Source: Bacillus methanolicus
GTDB taxonomy: Bacteria; Bacillota; Bacilli; Bacillales; Cytobacillaceae
Reading direction: 5' to 3'
Length of the DNA: 64,000 nucleotides
Assembly: GCF_008764295.1 (NCBI RefSeq)
Contig: NZ_VTQX01000009.1
Span: 61,007-125,006 of the forward strand
Under the pieces are notes generated by a model, which was not told where the DNA came from, did not search any database, and was given only the letters and a program-made list of their open reading frames with translations. Positions 60,999 through 64,000 of the stretch are shown in pieces. The position numbers and the translations under genes were made by a program. Numbering within the stretch: the first letter of the stretch is position 1; every line of letters begins with the position of its first letter.

Positions 60999-61658
60999 CT
61001 ATTCCTTCCTTGCTTTTCGAGCTAATGCATTACCAGTTGATTGAATGATTTGTACAAAAATAACAAGAATAATAACAGTAGTTACCATGGCGAATGTATC
61101 AAAACGTTGATAACCATAGACAATTGCCAAGTCACCAACCCCACCGCCACCGACAGTTCCTGCCATCGCAGTCGCACCAATTAATCCTATCGTTGCAGTT
61201 GTAATCGATAAAATGAGTGAACCAAATGCCTCCGGCAATAAAAAATGCCAAATAATTTGAAACGGTGTCGCCCCCATTGACTCCGCCGCTTCAATAATAC
61301 CGGGATTTACTTCGAGCAATGAATTTTCAACTAATCTAGCAATGAAAGGCGATATAAAAATAATAAGTGGGACAATTGCTGCATTTGTGCCAATTGATGT
61401 TCCAACAATCATTCGTGTGAATGGGATGATCGCCACCATTAAAATAATGAAAGGCAATGAACGAACGATATTTATAATCGGATTTAAGATCGAATAGAAA
61501 ATTTTATTTTCCAATATCCCACCTGGCCGTGTTACAACGAGCGCTATTCCGAGCGGGATGCCAACCAATGAACCAATTAAAAGCGACATGCCAACCATAT
61601 ATAGCGTATCTATACTTGCCTGTAAAAATTGATCTAGTGTAATGACGGTCTCAAACAT
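60999..61658 (-). CDS. MetI-type ABC transporter permease
   Basis: A 219-residue permease with five to six membrane segments and the MetI-type EAA loop (EAAESMGATPFQIIWHFLLPEA). Its ATG overlaps the metN-like stop by one base (TAATG), indicating coupled translation. It forms the membrane channel for the MetQ-like binding protein. Confidence 0.9.
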   Translation of the reverse strand: MFETVITLDQFLQASIDTLYMVGMSLLIGSLVGIPLGIALVVTRPGGILENKIFYSILNPIINIVRSLPFIILMVAIIPFTRMIVGTSIGTNAAIVPLIIFISPFIARLVENSLLEVNPGIIEAAESMGATPFQIIWHFLLPEAFGSLILSITTATIGLIGATAMAGTVGGGGVGDLAIVYGYQRFDTFAMVTTVIILVIFVQIIQSTGNALARKARKE

Positions 61659-62677
61659 TATTCAACAACCTCCTCAACGCCAGCACCTTTATCTTTTAAA
61701 AGTTGCACTGTTTTTTCAATAGCAGATGCCTCTCCAGCAATTTGCAAGTACATAATAACGAGTGTTGTTTCCTGAATCTCCGTCATATTGGCAAATAAAA
61801 TATTTACCTCAATATCATGTGCTTTCATTACTTGATGAACAATTGGCTCGGAAGCAACCTCACCTTTTACTTCAACTCGAAACACCTTGCTGTTGCCTGT
61901 CTTCTTCAATGAACGCTTGACACTCTCTGGAATGCTGTTATGAATCACTGTTTTAACAAAGTTTTTCGTCGTTGGATGCTTCGGATGTCCAAAGACGTCC
62001 AGCACTGAACCTTCTTCAATGATTTCTCCCGCCTCCATGACGGCAACTCGATTACAAACTTCCTGAATTACTGACATTTCATGGGTAATAATCATAATCG
62101 TTATGTTATATTCCTGATTGACTCGTTTCAGCAATTGCAAGATTGATTGTGTTGTTTGCGGATCTAGCGCCGATGTCGCTTCATCACAAAGTAATATTTT
62201 CGGGTTCGATGCAAGTGCACGGGCAATTCCGACACGCTGCTTCTGCCCTCCCGACAGTTCTCTCGGATAACTCTTTGCCTTCTCACGTAAGCCAACGAAG
62301 TCAAGTAGTTCCATTACTCGTTGCTTAATCTCTTCTTTTGGTTTTTTCGCTAATACGAGCGGAATCGCGACATTGTCAAAAATAGTCTTTGATTCTAGTA
62401 AATTAAAATGCTGAAAGATCATCCCGATCTGTTTTTTCATAGCACGCAATTGACTGTCCGATAGGTGATTAAGCACCTGCCCATCAACGATTACCTCACC
62501 ATCTGTTGGCCGTTCTAAATAATTTACAAGGCGCACTAAAGTACTTTTCCCTGCACCGCTATAACCAATAACCCCAAAAATATCCCCTTCTTCAACCTTT
62601 AAATCAATCCCTTTAAGGGCCTCCGTAGTCACATCTTTCCTTTTATAAGTTTTATAGACACTCTTCATCTCAATCAT
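61658..62677 (-). CDS. MetN-type ABC transporter ATP-binding protein
   Basis: A 339-residue ATPase with Walker A GYSGAGKST, signature LSGGQKQRV, Walker B LLCDEATSALD, and a C-terminal NIL domain (about 265-339) as in MetN, where it binds methionine and inhibits transport. I start at the ATG at 62677 behind AGGGGGAT. No SAM riboswitch or T-box precedes the operon, unlike methionine transporters of Bacillus, so another substrate and GntR control are likely. Confidence 0.9.
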   Translation of the reverse strand: MIEMKSVYKTYKRKDVTTEALKGIDLKVEEGDIFGVIGYSGAGKSTLVRLVNYLERPTDGEVIVDGQVLNHLSDSQLRAMKKQIGMIFQHFNLLESKTIFDNVAIPLVLAKKPKEEIKQRVMELLDFVGLREKAKSYPRELSGGQKQRVGIARALASNPKILLCDEATSALDPQTTQSILQLLKRVNQEYNITIMIITHEMSVIQEVCNRVAVMEAGEIIEEGSVLDVFGHPKHPTTKNFVKTVIHNSIPESVKRSLKKTGNSKVFRVEVKGEVASEPIVHQVMKAHDIEVNILFANMTEIQETTLVIMYLQIAGEASAIEKTVQLLKDKGAGVEEVVE

Positions 62678-62700
62678 CTTAATATCCCCCTGCAATTTCT

Positions 62701-63384
62701 CTAATCTACAATGTTTCCTATTTTAGAGTTTGCTTTATCTTCAATTCTATTAATAACGTCTTTTAAAGTGCTTAAAATATGTTTTTTCATTGCCAACTCT
62801 GCGAATGCACCATCCTTATTTTTGATTCCCTCTAGAATCAGAGCATGTTCATCAACCTGATTGCTCCACTTCCCATACATTGAAACGAAGTGACAATAGC
62901 GATTGGCATGATCTTTTATCATACTAAGAAGCTTAACCGACGTTTTTAAACCACTCATTTCCGCCAAATAGTCATGAAAATCATTTCCATATGTAACAAA
63001 CTCTTGACTGTAGCCAAAGTGATAGGCTTGGCGCAATTTTTCCAATATTTCCGTAAGAACATTAATATCATCACTCGAAGCGTTCGTTGCAGCATTTCTT
63101 GCAATACTTCCTTCCAGCATGCTGCGAATTTGAAAAATTTCCTCCACTTCCTCCTTCGTTATAGAAGCCACTTTTAATCTTCCATTCGGTTGGCGAATGA
63201 GGAATTCTTCCATCTCTAGCATTTGAAGTGCTTGACGTAGCGGTGTTCGACTAATCTCCAACATTTCAGACAGTTGCTCTTCACGAACAACCTCATCTGG
63301 CTTAAATTCGCCGTATATTATTTTTTGCTTGATCTGGTAATATGCAACATCTTTCGTCAATCGGCGGTTTTGTACCAAATTCAT
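62701..63384 (-). CDS. GntR-family regulator, FCD (FadR) subfamily
   Basis: A 227-residue regulator: winged helix at about 10-75 (EEQLSEMLEISRTPLRQALQ) and an all-helical FCD effector domain (about 85-215) with the metal-binding pattern seen as FHDYLAEMSG (Asp and His) and later His residues (HANRYCHF, EHALILEGI). It is the first gene of the minus-strand MetNIQ-like operon and its probable repressor. I start at the ATG at 63384 with GAGGAG just before it. Confidence 0.88.
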   Translation of the reverse strand: MNLVQNRRLTKDVAYYQIKQKIIYGEFKPDEVVREEQLSEMLEISRTPLRQALQMLEMEEFLIRQPNGRLKVASITKEEVEEIFQIRSMLEGSIARNAATNASSDDINVLTEILEKLRQAYHFGYSQEFVTYGNDFHDYLAEMSGLKTSVKLLSMIKDHANRYCHFVSMYGKWSNQVDEHALILEGIKNKDGAFAELAMKKHILSTLKDVINRIEDKANSKIGNIVD

Positions 63385-63456
63385 CTCCTCTTCCTTTTCC
63401 ATTTTTAATCATGCTTTGGCACAGGTGATAATGGAGAATCACGAAGTTTAAAATAT

Positions 63457-63473
63457 TTGTATAATTGTATACA
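63457..63473. promoter_or_regulatory. GntR/FCD operator candidate
   Basis: TTGTATAATTGTATACA contains the palindrome TGTATACA and a second TTGTAT half-site, the usual form of FadR-subfamily operators, 73-90 bases before the regulator start. The remaining stretch to the window's end (63474-64000) is AT-rich; I see no gene that I can support, only a short hairpin near 63800-63863 and a possible insertion-sequence end near 63940. Confidence 0.6.
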
Positions 63474-64000
63474 TTTTTTTCAAAAAAATGGAATCGCTCT
63501 TTCTTTAAATAGACTACGGTTACTTATTACTTTAAATATTCAGAAATCCATTCCTAAATAAAAAGCTTTACTATTTTGTGTGATACCTTAGTTTCACATG
63601 CCTTCCGTTAAAAGCCTCCTGATTGCATGGAACGATGGAAAAAACAAGAGAAAAATCAACAGGAAATGCTAAATAAAAAAATGCTCAGCTTTGACCCATA
63701 CTATATCACTCTATTTTTATAATTCCAATGAGTTTAATCGGTTATTGATCCATACTATACCATACAATGAAGAATATTCAAACATTTTTAATTGTAAAAA
63801 AGGGAAAGTCGTCTGCAAATTACGTGATTCATCATCAATTATTTTTTAAAAGTCACTTTCCTATTGACTGAGGTAATTTATGACAGGAAGAAAGAACTAA
63901 AGATAGTTGAAGAAAATAAAAAGGAGAAAGGGTTATTTAAACTGGCACCTATGTCAAGGACACAATAAAAAAAGAGATTAAGCAACTAGAAGATGATTCC

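Noticed and set aside
63385..63700. SAM riboswitch or T-box before the MetNIQ-like operon
   Set aside because: No S-box or T-box core sequence or long leader terminator is visible; only a GntR-type palindrome is present.
63930..64000. Possible end of an IS3-type insertion sequence at the right edge
   Set aside because: The stretch around TGGCACCTATGTCAAGGACA resembles such ends from memory, but no transposase or second end is in the window, so it cannot be supported.
1..64000. CRISPR arrays, tRNA or rRNA genes, prophage or integrative-element cores
   Set aside because: I saw no regularly spaced repeats, tRNA cloverleaf sequences, rRNA-like conserved blocks, integrases or phage structural genes.

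Overview
The window is AT-rich chromosomal DNA of an endospore-forming Bacillaceae (Bacillus-like) bacterium. Evidence: a splAB spore photoproduct lyase operon, B. subtilis-type genes (uvsE, yhfK, ydjGHI, znuABC), strong AGGAGG-type ribosome sites with frequent TTG/GTG starts, and Bacillus-style intergenic repeats. I found no rRNA, tRNA, CRISPR array or complete insertion sequence. Most genes form catabolic and defence operons, many on the minus strand.

Layout. 1-1197: end of a BceRS-like two-component pair (kinase cut by the left edge). 1387-6027: DNA repair block with a small membrane protein, two tandem uvsE UV endonucleases, a carboxymuconolactone decarboxylase-like protein, and splAB. 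6431-10555 (minus): Old Yellow Enzyme-type flavin reductase, iron alcohol dehydrogenase and a LysR regulator. 11147-13774: Ca2+-type P-ATPase. 13847-20463 (minus): N-carbamoyl/allantoate-type amidohydrolase, enolase-superfamily epimerase, M20D peptidase/amidohydrolase, YfcC transporter and an unusual winged-helix regulator, with two operator-like repeats upstream of the transporter. 20766-23946 (minus): ydjI-ydjG-ydjH envelope-stress genes without pspA. 24329-28613 (plus): LanFEG-type lantibiotic-immunity transporter with SpaRK-like two-component system, a TTGAT-N6-TTGAT spa-box and a one-base frameshift in the ATPase. 29517-39346 (minus): RpiR regulator, RidA, an oligopeptide-type ABC transporter, M20D hydrolase, a frameshifted SDR and a polysaccharide deacetylase. 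39995-40642: yhfK. 40976-45295 (minus): Zur-box-controlled zinc uptake (ZinT-like, ZnuA, ZnuC, ZnuB) in which ZinT and ZnuA share an inserted His-rich module present three times. 45639-51506 (plus): a vanG-type D-Ala-D-Ser glycopeptide resistance operon, vanR-vanS-vanG-vanXY-vanT, with two VanR boxes and a terminator-like hairpin in the leader of the structural genes. 51838-53712 (minus): YtrA-type GntR regulator and ABC exporter. 53986-56475: MerR regulator and small proteins. 56617-63384 (minus): GntR/FCD regulator, MetNIQ-like transporter, a Zn-dependent methyltransferase-like protein of the URO-D fold, a ProC homologue, a VOC protein and an SDR.

How the parts work together. Several modules answer cell-envelope attack: BceRS-like signalling, YdjGHI, LanFEG-RK and the van operon. 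The van operon should replace D-Ala-D-Ala by D-Ala-D-Ser: VanT makes D-Ser, VanG ligates it, VanXY (a zinc enzyme) removes the normal ends, and VanRS switches the set on. The zinc operon next to it scavenges Zn2+ under Zur control. The most novel items are the shared ZnuA/ZinT module, the attenuator-like van leader, and the MetNIQ-methyltransferase-P5CR-VOC-SDR operon of unknown substrate.
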